DNA of 64,000 nucleotides from Prochloron sp965198675 (GCA_965198675.1 OZ240666.1:620001-684000); one strand, 5' to 3'; numbered from the stretch's first letter, positions 45,032-54,000 are shown. The notes: a model not told the origin generated them from the sequence alone. Translations and numbers: made by a program.

Positions 45032-46501
45032 TCAAAAGGCTTCTACGTCCTTAAACCTTGACCTGTAGCGAGCATTAGCGGCTTCGCCACAGGTTCGAGG
45101 AGTGGGGAACATCTTCTCTGGATTAGCCAAACCTTTCGGATTAAAAGCCTGACGCACGTATTGCATCGTTTCCAAGTCCGTCTCGGAGAACATATAAGGC
45201 ATGTAACAATTCTTATCAGCACCGATACCATGTTCCCCAGAAAGACTGCCCCCCTTTGCGACGCAGAGTTTGAGAATCTCTCCACCTAACTCTTCTACTT
45301 TAGCAAATGCTCCAGGAGTCGAGTTATCGTAAAGAATCAATGGGTGTAAATTGCCATCCCCAGCATGAAACACATTGGCAATGCGATAACCGTATTCTTC
45401 CCCTAAAGCATTAATTTCCCGCAGCACTGCTGCCAACCACCGCCTGGGAATTACCCCATCTTGGACGAAATAATTCTTGCTCATATGCCCAGCAGCAGCA
45501 AAAGCAGCTTTTCGCCCTTGCCATAATTTGCTGCGAGTTGCTATATCCTCCGCGCTAGTAATACTCCGGGCACCATTTTTAGTTATTATTGCTGCAACGG
45601 CCTCAAAATTGCCCGCCACTTCTACCTTTAACCCATCTAATTCTATCAAGAGAATGGCCGCTGCATCCCTAGGATAGCAATTAGTTCCCACCACATCTTC
45701 TACCGCATTGATGGTCAGATTGTCCATGATTTCCATCCCTGCCGGAATAACCCCAGCGGCGATAATATCCGCCACCGAGGCACCAGCCGCTTCGATGCTG
45801 GTAAAATCTGCTAGGAGGACACAAATAGATTCCGGGGTTTTGAGGATGCGCAAGGTGACTTCCGTAGCAATACCAAGAGTGCCTTCAGAACCCACAAATA
45901 AGCCCGTCAAGTCATATCCGGGCATTTCTTGTACCGATCCTCCCACATCTACGATAGAACCGTCTGGCAGTACTAATTTTAAACCCATGACATGATTAAC
46001 TGTGACGCCGTACTTGAGACAGTGGACACCACCAGAGTTTTCCGCCACGTTACCACCAATAGAACAGACAATTTGGCTAGAGGGATCGGGGGCATAGTAA
46101 AATCCCCCACCGCTGACAGCAGTAGTAACCCAGTTGTTGATGACTCCCGGTTGGACAACAATGCGCTGGTTCGAGAAGTCGGTATCTAAAATTTGGTTCA
46201 TCCTAGCAGTGACGATGAGTACGGAATCTGGTAGGGGTAGCGCGCCGCCAGATAAGCCAGTTCCCGCACCTCTGGCGATCCAGGGTATTTCTTTCTGGTG
46301 ACAAATTTTCACTATTCCGGCTACCTGTTCCGTGGTGCGGGGTAGGACAACAATGGCAGGACGTTGGCGATAACTGGCTAAACCATCGCATTCGTAGGTG
46401 AGGAGTTCTTCTTTGCGCTGGATAACTCCATCTTTACCTACCACTGCTATCATTTCTTTGATTATCGGTTTCCATTTGTTGTTAGTGGGTTTGAATCCCA
46501 T
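45032..46501 (-). CDS. glcD: Glycolate oxidase/dehydrogenase subunit GlcD
   Basis: A 489-residue FAD-linked oxidase that converts glycolate to glyoxylate in photorespiration. FAD-binding RGAGTGLSGGALPLPD and SIGGNVAENSGGVHCLKYG are present, with the C-terminal NVFHAGDGNLHPLILYD and GSLSGEHGIGADK typical of GlcD and D-lactate dehydrogenases. Only GlcD is seen here, with no glcE or glcF beside it, as in many cyanobacteria. The start ATG 46501 coincides with the point where the upstream RT fragment breaks off, so its promoter region may have been replaced. Confidence 0.92.
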   Translation of the reverse strand: MGFKPTNNKWKPIIKEMIAVVGKDGVIQRKEELLTYECDGLASYRQRPAIVVLPRTTEQVAGIVKICHQKEIPWIARGAGTGLSGGALPLPDSVLIVTARMNQILDTDFSNQRIVVQPGVINNWVTTAVSGGGFYYAPDPSSQIVCSIGGNVAENSGGVHCLKYGVTVNHVMGLKLVLPDGSIVDVGGSVQEMPGYDLTGLFVGSEGTLGIATEVTLRILKTPESICVLLADFTSIEAAGASVADIIAAGVIPAGMEIMDNLTINAVEDVVGTNCYPRDAAAILLIELDGLKVEVAGNFEAVAAIITKNGARSITSAEDIATRSKLWQGRKAAFAAAGHMSKNYFVQDGVIPRRWLAAVLREINALGEEYGYRIANVFHAGDGNLHPLILYDNSTPGAFAKVEELGGEILKLCVAKGGSLSGEHGIGADKNCYMPYMFSETDLETMQYVRQAFNPKGLANPEKMFPTPRTCGEAANARYRSRFKDVEAF

Positions 46502-46960
46502 TTTTACTATTCTTTCGGTATTTAGCCGCTATATCCTCTAAGTTTCCAATGGCGAGGTTGGCTAATAGGGGGCTTATTACTCCGCCCTGTGTGGATCCAG
46601 GTTCTGAGGGGGTCTCGCCTTTCACCCCGGCCTTAATAGCCTTACGGATACTTTCCCTTGCGGGTCTGGGTAGTCGTACTTCTCGCATTATAGCTCGATG
46701 ACTGATGTTATCGAAGCAGCCCTGGATATCTAATTCTAGAATCCATTTCTTAAAGCCATTAGAGAAACTCTTCAACTGAGAGAATACCTGCTTTTGAGCA
46801 TCCTGTGCGCTTCTATCAGGTCTGAACCCGTAGCTATTTGAAGAGGCTTTTGCTTCGTAAACATGTTCTAGCGCTAGTTTCATCAGGGCTTGCCACGCCC
46901 TATCCGCAATTGTTGGGATACCTAACGGTCTTGTTCGTCCATCAGGGACGCCTTGGGCGG
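46482..46960 (-). pseudogene. Group II RT fragment
   Basis: Encodes GRTRPLGIPTIADRAWQALM, SYGFRP-like NSYGFRPDRSAQDAQK, WILELDIQGCFDNISHRAIM and GSTQGGVISPLLANLAIGNL (RT1-RT4), and ends just after at the glcD start. The YADD motif and maturase are missing. Upstream, after a family A array (46945-47033), the codons for RVNIPN that precede this RT continue in the next segment. Confidence 0.75.
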
Positions 46961-47033
46961 GACGCCTTGGGCGGGACGCTTACGCGGGACGCCTTGGGCG
47001 GTTGCTTCGCAAAGCTTACGCAAAGCTTCGCAA
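46945..47033. repeat. Tandem cluster of family A palindromes
   Basis: Four successive GGGACGCC/GGGACGCT units (GGGACGCCTTGGGC x3 with one GGGACGCTTACGC) followed by GGTTGCTTCGCAAAGCTTAC and GCAAAGCTTCGCAA. This is the longest family A block in the window and interrupts the RT fragment between RVNIPN and DGRTRPLG. Confidence 0.75.
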
Positions 47034-47261
47034 TTAGGGATGTTTACCCGCTGATCGCTCTTCTACTACCTCTGTACCAGGAGGGAGGGGGTGTCTGCCA
47101 GCAGCTAAAGATTTTTCTAATACTCCTTTAAGCCAATAGTTGGTTATCTTATTGAGCAATATCTGGCGGTTGCGGTAACTGTCCCGAGGGGAAAAAGATT
47201 CTCTCGGCGTTAATTTCCCCAGGAGCGATCCCTTATGTTTCATGAGCCAATCTCTTTCCAA
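47034..47261 (-). pseudogene. STAND-type NTPase N-terminal fragment joined to RT debris
   Basis: Reads DSYRNRQILLNKITNYWLKG, VLEKSL and LPPGTEVVE, resembling the region just before the P-loop in cyanobacterial NACHT-type NTPases. The chain changes after about 47065 into the RT sequence (QRVNIPN in another frame). The P-loop is missing. A remnant; assignment from memory of the family pattern. Confidence 0.4.
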
Positions 47262-47282
47262 GTCTTCTTTTCTTAGGGTACC

Positions 47283-47762
47283 CTAGCTTATCGTATCGCT
47301 ACGACTCAAACCGAGAACAATGACCAAAATCAAACAACCCAGAAAAGTAACGCCGAGGATAAAGAGGACGAAAATTTCTCCCCCTGAGAGGGGGCGATCG
47401 ATGGTATCCAGGTAAGCTGAATTAGAAGAAGGAGATTTTTCTTCATCGGTGGGCGGTTCTATGACATTAAAGAGAGAATAGCCTATTTTTAAGTCGTACA
47501 GAGAACGCTGTTCTGGGTTACTGAGGGTAGCGTAAGCTTCGTTAAGCTGCTGGAATTTTCCTTTAGCCAGATCAGTAGGTAATTGGGTAGTATCGGGATG
47601 ATAGCGCTTACTCAATTCCCGGTAATTGCGTCTAATTTCAATCTCTGAAGCCCAAGGAGTTACTCCCAGTGTAGCATAGTGGTTGTTCGCCGTTTGTATT
47701 TGACCTTTCCCTGATTTGGCGTTTGTTCGATCCTGACTCACAATACTTTCGATGATTATCAT
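47283..47762 (-). CDS. J-domain membrane protein
   Basis: A 159-residue DnaJ-like protein. The J domain (HYATLGVTPWASEIEIRRNY, RELSKRYHPDTTQ with the HPD motif, FQQLNEAYATLSNPEQRSLYD) occupies residues 27-90 and is followed by an acidic linker and one C-terminal membrane helix (GEIFVLFILGVTFLGCLILV). It would recruit an Hsp70 to a membrane. ATG 47762 is preferred; 47786 is an alternative 8 codons upstream. There is no Gly/Phe or zinc region. Confidence 0.8.
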   Translation of the reverse strand: MIIIESIVSQDRTNAKSGKGQIQTANNHYATLGVTPWASEIEIRRNYRELSKRYHPDTTQLPTDLAKGKFQQLNEAYATLSNPEQRSLYDLKIGYSLFNVIEPPTDEEKSPSSNSAYLDTIDRPLSGGEIFVLFILGVTFLGCLILVIVLGLSRSDTIS

Positions 47763-47970
47763 TTTTAGGAGAACCCTACAATACAATATAAATAAACTAT
47801 CGGCGTGCGCAACGCGATCCTTCGGCAGTGGGCGGATGAATTTTGTGTAGGTTGAGTTGCTGATTTTCCGTTTGTTCGATCCTGACTCACAAGACTTTCC
47901 ATAAGGTTATAATGTGGTATCATAGGACAATAGCCATTATTGATCTATAGATAACGTTATTATCGTGTCT

Positions 47971-48513
47971 ATGGAATATCGAAGAGCTAAAACACCAGGA
48001 GCAACCTATTTTTTTACGATGGTGACTTATCAGCGCCGCCAAATTTTATGTCAGCGGTCAAATGTGGATTTGTTGCGCAGTGCTTTTCGATATGTCATGG
48101 AAAAACATCCGTTCAAAATTGATGCTATTATTATTTTACCAGAGCATCTTCATTGTCTTTGGACATTGCCTCAAGAGGATGGAGATTTTTCGACTCGTTG
48201 GCGGTTGATTAAAAGCTGGTTTAGTCGGCAATGTAATCTTCAATATCAAGGTCAGATTTCAGCGTCTCGACAACACAAGGAAGAAAAAGCGGTTTGGCAA
48301 CGTCGATTTTGAAAGCATCAAATTAAAGATGATAGAGATTTTGTTAATCATGTTGAATATATTCATTATAATCCGGTGCATCATGGGTTGGTAAAGGCTC
48401 CAAAGGATTGGCAATATTCTAGTTTCCATCGTTACGTGCAACAAGGGATTTATGATATGATGTGGGGTGCTTCCGAGAAACTAGTTTTTGATAGTAAAAT
48501 TGGCATGGAGTAG
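47971..48513 (+). pseudogene. REP-associated tyrosine transposase (RAYT) with nonsense codon
   Basis: A Y1-transposase/RAYT of about 180 residues: YRRAKTPGATYFFTMVTYQR, IDAIIILPEHLHCLW with the HLH (HUH) metal motif, and WQRRF. TGA at 48310 replaces the Trp codon of the conserved RRFWEHQI. The frame continues KHQIKDDRDFVNHVEYIHYN, PVHHGLVKAPKDWQYSSFHR to TAG 48511, including the catalytic-Tyr helix (VEYIHYNP). One base change (TGG to TGA) would explain the stop. RAYTs move or maintain REP palindromes, so its presence in a palindrome-rich region is notable. Confidence 0.8.
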
Positions 48514-48787
48514 GTTGGGTTGAATAAAATGAAACCCAACAAACCAAACAAGTGAGTCATGAGGTTTTGGGTTTTGTTTTAGAGGGCGACCACGGGCGCG
48601 GCGCAAAGCGTGCTCTTCGCAGACACCTGCGGGATCGCGCTCTATAATTATTGCCGTTCAGAACATGAATTATAACAATCTAGGTACCATCTAACATGAG
48701 TGGGTGCTGTTGGGTTTCGTGCCTCAACCCAACCTATGAGTATTTCCTCATCATACAATATAAACAAACTATCGGCGATTCCAACAA
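48514..48787. other. Intergenic repeats upstream of the sugar transporter
   Basis: Contains AGGTTGGGTTGAATAAAATG and a complementary region further on (GGGTTTCGTGCCTCAACCCA), a GGGCGCGGCGCAAAGCGTGC palindrome and ACAATATAAACAAACTATCG, which also lies at 47783-47805. No gene. Confidence 0.5.
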
Positions 48788-50083
48788 ATGACCATTAATT
48801 ATCCGCACACCAAAAAACTCCTCCTTGTCATCACCTTCCTAGTGACCCTGCTCCTAACCCAAATAGCCTTCAGCCAAGAACCAGTAGTCCAACTCCAAGT
48901 CTTAATGGGGCCTTCCGGCGCCGCCCGGTGGCAGCCCTTCATCACCGAATTCCAGCAACAAAACCCCAATATAAGAGTCAAAATCACCGAAGGACCAAAC
49001 GCTACCAACGTTCTAGAAGACCTCTACACCGGCTCCTTCCTCCTGGGTAACTCACCCTACGATTTAGTCTACATGGACATCGTCTGGGTGCCTAAATTTG
49101 CCGCTGCTGGTTGGTTATTACCCCTGGACGATCTCCTTACTGAAGAAGAACTGGCAGAATTTCTCCCCGGAGATGTGAATGGAGGGAGGTACAAAGGCCA
49201 ACTCTACCGCATGCCTTTGCGTTCCGATGCTGGTATGCTATACTATCGCCAAGACTTATTAGCAGCCGAGGGATATGAACCTCCGGAAACTTTCGCCGAA
49301 CTGCTGCAAATTGCTCAAGCTTTGCAGTCAGAGGAAGTACCCTGGGGCTATGTTTGGCAGGGGAAGCAGTATGAGGGTCTAGCGGCTATGTTTGTGGAGA
49401 TTTTACAAGGTCACGGTGCCTTTTGGGTGAATCCGGGAACTCTAGAAGTAGGACTGGATCGCCCCGAAGCAATTACAGCGGTAAAATTCCTTCGTCAAAC
49501 TGTCAAAAAAGGCATTTCTTCTCCCGGGGTCACTACCTACCAAGAAGAAGAAACTCGCCTCTTATTCCAAAATGGTCAAGCAGTTTTCCTGCGCAACTGG
49601 CCTTATGTTTTCTCCCTCGCTTCCCAAGATAACTCACCTATTCAAGGTAAATTTGCCATTAAACCCATGCCCAGCGCTCCAGGACAACCCAGCGGAGCTT
49701 GTCAGGGAGGGTGGGGAATGGGTATTGCTGCCACCTCCAAACACCCGGACGCTGCCTGGAATTTAATTCAATTTATGAGTAGCGAGGAAGTTCAGCGGCG
49801 GTTTATTCTGGATAATGGTTACGTTCCCAGTCGTCAGTCTTTGTTCAATGACCCAGAAATTGTGGCTAAATATAACCATTACCCTGAACTGTTAAAAGTG
49901 GTGCAAAGTTCTGCCCTCCGTCCTCCCATTCCTCAATACGCTCAAGCTTCCGATATCTTACAGCGCTATCTCTCCGCTGCCCTCACGGAGAGAATGAGTC
50001 CGGAAAAAGCCATGGCAGCAGCAGCAAATGAAACCCGCAGACTCTTAGGAGTGAGCAAACCTCAAGGAGTAGAGAAAATATGA
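48788..50083 (+). CDS. Sugar ABC transporter substrate-binding protein (GgtB-like)
   Basis: A 431-residue periplasmic family 1 extracellular solute-binding protein. It has a signal peptide (MTINYPHTKKLLLVITFLV... ending AFSQ), then VLMGPSGAARWQPFITEFQQ, SPYDLVYMDIVWVPKFAAAG, YRMPLRSDAGMLYYRQDLL and QGGWGMGIAATSKHPDAAWN. The similarity is to receptors for trehalose/maltose or glucosylglycerol (GgtB in Synechocystis). Two MalF/MalG-type permeases follow in the same operon, but no ATPase, which in this class is often shared and encoded elsewhere. The stop overlaps the next start (ATGA). Confidence 0.85.
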   Translation: MTINYPHTKKLLLVITFLVTLLLTQIAFSQEPVVQLQVLMGPSGAARWQPFITEFQQQNPNIRVKITEGPNATNVLEDLYTGSFLLGNSPYDLVYMDIVWVPKFAAAGWLLPLDDLLTEEELAEFLPGDVNGGRYKGQLYRMPLRSDAGMLYYRQDLLAAEGYEPPETFAELLQIAQALQSEEVPWGYVWQGKQYEGLAAMFVEILQGHGAFWVNPGTLEVGLDRPEAITAVKFLRQTVKKGISSPGVTTYQEEETRLLFQNGQAVFLRNWPYVFSLASQDNSPIQGKFAIKPMPSAPGQPSGACQGGWGMGIAATSKHPDAAWNLIQFMSSEEVQRRFILDNGYVPSRQSLFNDPEIVAKYNHYPELLKVVQSSALRPPIPQYAQASDILQRYLSAALTERMSPEKAMAAAANETRRLLGVSKPQGVEKI

Positions 50084-50949
50084 ATGTGAGTCAAACTGAG
50101 CTCAACCAAGAAACTGATGCACAAAAAAAAGTATTAGCACAATTAATCAACGTTTTTCCACTGCTTCCTCTTGAATCCCTCAATACTGCTAAACGTTGGT
50201 TTAAGAACCATCCAGGGATATCTTGGACTACTTTGGCAGCATTACTAGAAAGTGGGGAAGTAAAGATAGAGAATGGCATTTTACATGACATTCTCCCAGA
50301 CATAGATGCCTTAGTCAGCCAAATGCGCGGTCCATTGGGCTTAAAAATCCAAGACCGCAGGTATCGCCTGAAACTCTACCCCCAGTGCTTCATTGGTTCT
50401 GAAGCGGTAAATTGGTTGGCGGAAAAGCAAAATACTACCAAAGAAAAAGCTGTCTGGTTGGGACAAATTATCGTCAATAGGGGTATTATTCATCATGTCC
50501 TCGATGAACATCACTTTGAAGATGGATATTTCTTTTATCGTTTCTATGAAGACGATGTTGCTAAACGTTGGTTTAAGAATCATCCAGGGATATCTTGGAC
50601 TACTTTGGCAGCATTACTAGAAAGTGGGGACGTGAAGCTGGAGAATGGCAGTTTCCATGACATTCTCCCAGAAATAGATACCTTAGTGGGCCAAATGCGC
50701 GGTCCATTGGGCTTAGAAATCAAAGACCGTAGGTATAACCGGAAACTGTACCACAAGTGTTTCATTGGTTCTGCAGCCGTAAATTGGTTGATGGAAACCA
50801 AAAATCTTACCGAAGACCAAGCTGTCTGGTTGGGACAAATTATCGTCAATAGGGGTATAATTCATCATGTCCTTGATGAACATCACTTTGAAGATGGATA
50901 TTTCTTTTATCGTTTCTATGAAGACGATTCAAAATTACCCGTAAGCTAA
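50080..50949 (+). CDS. Tandem DEP-domain protein inside an ABC transporter operon
   Basis: A 289-residue cytoplasmic protein made of two near-identical units (residues 38-159 and 161-283). Each unit has a KRWFKNHPGISWTTLAALLE segment, an acidic helix and a DEP domain (GPLGLKIQDRRYRLKLYPQC, FIGSEAVNWL, GIIHHVLDEHHFEDGYFFYR). DEP domains attach eukaryotic signalling proteins to membranes or receptors; bacterial roles are hardly known. The start codon overlaps the stop of the binding-protein gene and the first permease starts 7 bases after its end, so it is translated as part of the transporter operon. The two units differ mostly by conservative changes; a recent duplication. Confidence 0.8.
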   Translation: MNVSQTELNQETDAQKKVLAQLINVFPLLPLESLNTAKRWFKNHPGISWTTLAALLESGEVKIENGILHDILPDIDALVSQMRGPLGLKIQDRRYRLKLYPQCFIGSEAVNWLAEKQNTTKEKAVWLGQIIVNRGIIHHVLDEHHFEDGYFFYRFYEDDVAKRWFKNHPGISWTTLAALLESGDVKLENGSFHDILPEIDTLVGQMRGPLGLEIKDRRYNRKLYHKCFIGSAAVNWLMETKNLTEDQAVWLGQIIVNRGIIHHVLDEHHFEDGYFFYRFYEDDSKLPVS

Positions 50950-50955
50950 ATCTAT

Positions 50956-51852
50956 ATGTCACTAGATACCATTCGCCAACGAGAACAAACCACAGGCTGG
51001 CTGCTCGTAATGCCAGCTTTGCTAATATTAGCACTAGTATTTATCTACCCCATTGGACGTGCTTTCTGGTTAGCTCTATGGTCTCAAAACCTGGGCACTC
51101 AACTACAGCCAGTTTTCGCTGGACTTGCCAATTACACTCGCATGGTGGGGGACGGCAGGTTCTGGCAAACCATTACCAATACTACCATCTTTACCATTGC
51201 TAGCGTCTCCCTGGAATTAGTATTGGGGATGAGCATTGCTCTGGTCCTAAATCAATCCTTTCCTGGCAGGGGTATGGTGAGAACCATTGCCATTATTCCT
51301 TGGGCTTTACCCACGGCAGTCATGGGGTTGGCTTGGACTTGGATTTTTAACGACCAATATGGTGTCCTCAACGATATTTTACTGCGATTGGGATTGATTG
51401 AGCAGGGTATCAGTTGGTTAGGAGAGCCTACCCTAGCTATGGTTGCTTTAATTATAGCAGATGTTTGGAAAACTACCCCATTTATGAGTATTATCTTATT
51501 GGCAGGGTTGCAATCAATTCCCCGGGACTTGTATGAGAGTTTTTCCATTGACGGAGCGAAACCTTGGCAAAGCTTTACCCAAATTACTTTGCCCTTGATT
51601 ATGCCCCAAATTCTGATTGCTTTGCTCTTCCGTTTTGCCCAAGCATTTGGTATGTTTGACTTAGTACAAGTAATGACTGGCGGAGGACCGGCAGGGGCGA
51701 CGGAAACTGTTTCCATCTATATCTATTCTACTGTAATGCGCTACCTGGATTTTGGTTACGGTTCTGCCTTAGTGGTGGTGACATTTTTGCTCTTAATCAC
51801 AGCAGTAACAATGACAGCTTTCTTCCTCAAACAAGCCCAAAAACAACTATGA
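50956..51852 (+). CDS. Sugar ABC transporter permease (MalF/GgtC-like)
   Basis: A 298-residue inner-membrane permease with six predicted helices. It has the EAA-type loop ESFSIDGAKPWQSFTQITLPL..P that contacts the ATPase, an N-terminal WLLVMPALLILALVFIYPIG helix and QVMTGGGPAGATETVSIYIY before helix 6, all typical of the MalF branch of the CUT1 family. It begins 7 bases after the DEP gene. Confidence 0.9.
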   Translation: MSLDTIRQREQTTGWLLVMPALLILALVFIYPIGRAFWLALWSQNLGTQLQPVFAGLANYTRMVGDGRFWQTITNTTIFTIASVSLELVLGMSIALVLNQSFPGRGMVRTIAIIPWALPTAVMGLAWTWIFNDQYGVLNDILLRLGLIEQGISWLGEPTLAMVALIIADVWKTTPFMSIILLAGLQSIPRDLYESFSIDGAKPWQSFTQITLPLIMPQILIALLFRFAQAFGMFDLVQVMTGGGPAGATETVSIYIYSTVMRYLDFGYGSALVVVTFLLLITAVTMTAFFLKQAQKQL

Positions 51853-51999
51853 AAGGGTGTGGGGTGTGGGGTGTGGGGTGTAGGGCGGGCAAGAGTGATA
51901 ATAATTTGAAAAGGAAGGTGCCAATTCTTGAAAGCATTGCCCACCCCATGGTACGTGGTCTAAAAGCTGATAGCTAAACGGTTACATGACAGTTATATT

Positions 52000-52866
52000 A
52001 TGATAAGAACAGCAGAACGAGAAACAAAAGCATTGAAAGTTAACCCTAGGTTCATTATCCTGGGGACGAGTGTATTTTTGATTGTCATTTTCTTCCTCGC
52101 CCCAATTATCTGGCAAGTCATCACTTCTATTAAAGTAAATGAAGATATTACCGCAGTCCCCAATGTTTATCTTCCCAGCAAAATAACTTGGGAACACTAT
52201 ATAGAGTTGTTTGAACGGAAACCATTTGCTAACTATATCCTGAATAGTGCCTTGGTGTCAATTATTTCCACCCTGCTCTGTTTGGGTTTGGGTTCTCCTG
52301 CTGCTTATGTCTTGGCTAGGTTAAAATTGCCCTTCGAGAAAATTATCCTCGCGGCAATTCTCATTATCACCCTCTTCCCTTACGTGCTATTATTCTTAGG
52401 ACTGTTGGAAATCATCAAAGCTATTGGTTTGGGGAACAATTACTTCGCTTTAATCATTCCTTATACAGCCATGAACTTACCCCTGACTATTCTGGTCATG
52501 CGCAGTTTCTTCCAACAACTCCCAAAAGACTTAGAAGACGCAGCTAAGGTGGACGGGTATGAAACCATACCCATGTTGCTGAAGATAGTGTTACCTATGA
52601 CAGTACCAGCTTTGGTGACAACGGGAATTTTGACCTTTATCTTTGCTTGGAACGAATATATCTTTGCTCTGACATTTATCACCGAGGAGACGATGAAAAC
52701 TATTCCTGTAGCTACAGCTCAATTAGGGGGAGCGACAGTGTTTGAAATTCCCTACGGTGCCATTGCTGCGGCGACAGTTTTGGCAACTTTCCCTTTAGTC
52801 TTGCTAGTGCTATTATTTCAGCGTCGCATTGTTCAAGGTTTGACTGCTGGAGCGGTTAAGGGTTAG
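52000..52866 (+). CDS. Sugar ABC transporter permease (MalG/GgtD-like)
   Basis: A 288-residue CUT1 permease partner: N-terminal helix FIILGTSVFLIVIFFLAPII, EAA loop EDAAKVDGYETIPMLLKIVLP, LTFIFAWNEYIFALTFI and the C-terminal RRIVQGLTAGAVKG that is characteristic of MalG-like subunits. It is separated from the preceding permease by 147 bases containing a TGTGGGGTGTGGGG run and CCATGGTACGTGGTC (also at 28089), a repeat insertion within the operon. Together with the previous genes it makes an importer lacking only its ATPase. Confidence 0.9.
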   Translation: MIRTAERETKALKVNPRFIILGTSVFLIVIFFLAPIIWQVITSIKVNEDITAVPNVYLPSKITWEHYIELFERKPFANYILNSALVSIISTLLCLGLGSPAAYVLARLKLPFEKIILAAILIITLFPYVLLFLGLLEIIKAIGLGNNYFALIIPYTAMNLPLTILVMRSFFQQLPKDLEDAAKVDGYETIPMLLKIVLPMTVPALVTTGILTFIFAWNEYIFALTFITEETMKTIPVATAQLGGATVFEIPYGAIAAATVLATFPLVLLVLLFQRRIVQGLTAGAVKG

Positions 52867-52916
52867 AGGGGATATTTCGCGCAAAGGCGCAAAGGCGCAA
52901 AGTATAGCAACCTCAT

Positions 52917-53978
52917 CTAGTTTGAGAGCGATGGTTTTTCTATAAATAAATTATATTGCTGAATAATCACACGCTGGAGGGCAATAATAGCTGGATTCAC
53001 TTCCACATAATGTCTTTGGGGATTCGCCGAATAGGTTTGCTGTTCGCTCTCCACCATTTGGACATCTTGATCGAGAAACTTCTTAAAGAGAAACCGCCAA
53101 ATTAGATTGGCTAACTGGGGTTTAATGAATTTTAACAGCCATTTTGGCAAGGGCAGCTTCAGAAACAAATAAGAAAAAGACTTGGTTTCTGTTTTCCCTA
53201 TGGGCAAGCGCATTAGATAGAGAGAAGATACTCCTTCCAGAGAACTATGATAGTGAGGATACTGGTATCGAACCGAGACAGTTCGCGTCGTAACTTGGTC
53301 ACCCCCATGGCCAATTCCTAGCCACTTTGTCATCCAGCCTTGATAAGAAACCCGATAGTCCGCACCCACGGAACCATCCCCTGTACTGAGATGAAGGAGT
53401 ACGGGATCAAACCAACCTTGTAAACCTCGATGGAGAAAACCATGAAACACGTCCATAGTGTTTTCATTGCAAATGGAAAAATGAGCCTGAAAATGAGCGG
53501 GAATCGGCACCCTTAACCAATCGGGATTCTCGTACTCTGGAACCTTTGGCAGAGGTGTGCTATCTGCTAAATTGGGTTCCCCTGGAAAAATCCAGATTAG
53601 ATTATATTTCTCTTGAACCGGATAGCTGCGCGCCTTAGCCAGGGGAAGTTTTTGTTCTGGAGGAAAGTAAGGAATTTTGACGCATTCTCCCCTCCCATTA
53701 AATTCCCAGCCATGATAGGGACACAATAGGTGGCATTCTTGAACTTCTCCTTTGTGGAGGGCTACCCCTTTATGGGGACAAGCATCTTCTAAGGCATGAA
53801 GTTGACCGTGGATATCCCGGTAAAGGGCGATCTCCTGGTGCCAAATGACCACAGGGATAACTTGAGCGGGTTTGACCCGATCTGCCCAACTAACGGGATA
53901 CCAGTAATTTGGATTAATTCCTACTTCTCGAATTCGATGTTGGAATGTTTGACCTTTCAATGTTGTTGCCAGTTCCAT
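52917..53978 (-). CDS. Rieske non-heme iron oxygenase
   Basis: A 353-residue Rieske-type oxygenase. The 2Fe-2S ligands are in CPHKGVALHKG and CPYHGWEFNGRGECV; the mononuclear iron site is NENTMDVFHGFLHR, with Asp and two His. The C-terminal region has two hydrophobic stretches (SYLFLKLPLPKWLLKFIKP), a feature of the pheophorbide a oxygenase/choline monooxygenase-like cyanobacterial group that may associate with membranes. The substrate is unknown. It is separated by IS630 from an Asp-hydroxylase-like gene on the same strand, possibly one transcript before the insertion. Confidence 0.85.
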   Translation of the reverse strand: MELATTLKGQTFQHRIREVGINPNYWYPVSWADRVKPAQVIPVVIWHQEIALYRDIHGQLHALEDACPHKGVALHKGEVQECHLLCPYHGWEFNGRGECVKIPYFPPEQKLPLAKARSYPVQEKYNLIWIFPGEPNLADSTPLPKVPEYENPDWLRVPIPAHFQAHFSICNENTMDVFHGFLHRGLQGWFDPVLLHLSTGDGSVGADYRVSYQGWMTKWLGIGHGGDQVTTRTVSVRYQYPHYHSSLEGVSSLYLMRLPIGKTETKSFSYLFLKLPLPKWLLKFIKPQLANLIWRFLFKKFLDQDVQMVESEQQTYSANPQRHYVEVNPAIIALQRVIIQQYNLFIEKPSLSN

Positions 53979-54000
53979 TAGCGCCTCCTATATAGCGAGC

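Noticed and set aside
48310..48312. TGA in the RAYT gene read as programmed recoding
   Set aside because: No recoding signal was seen and the codon sits at a conserved Trp, so a point mutation is simpler.
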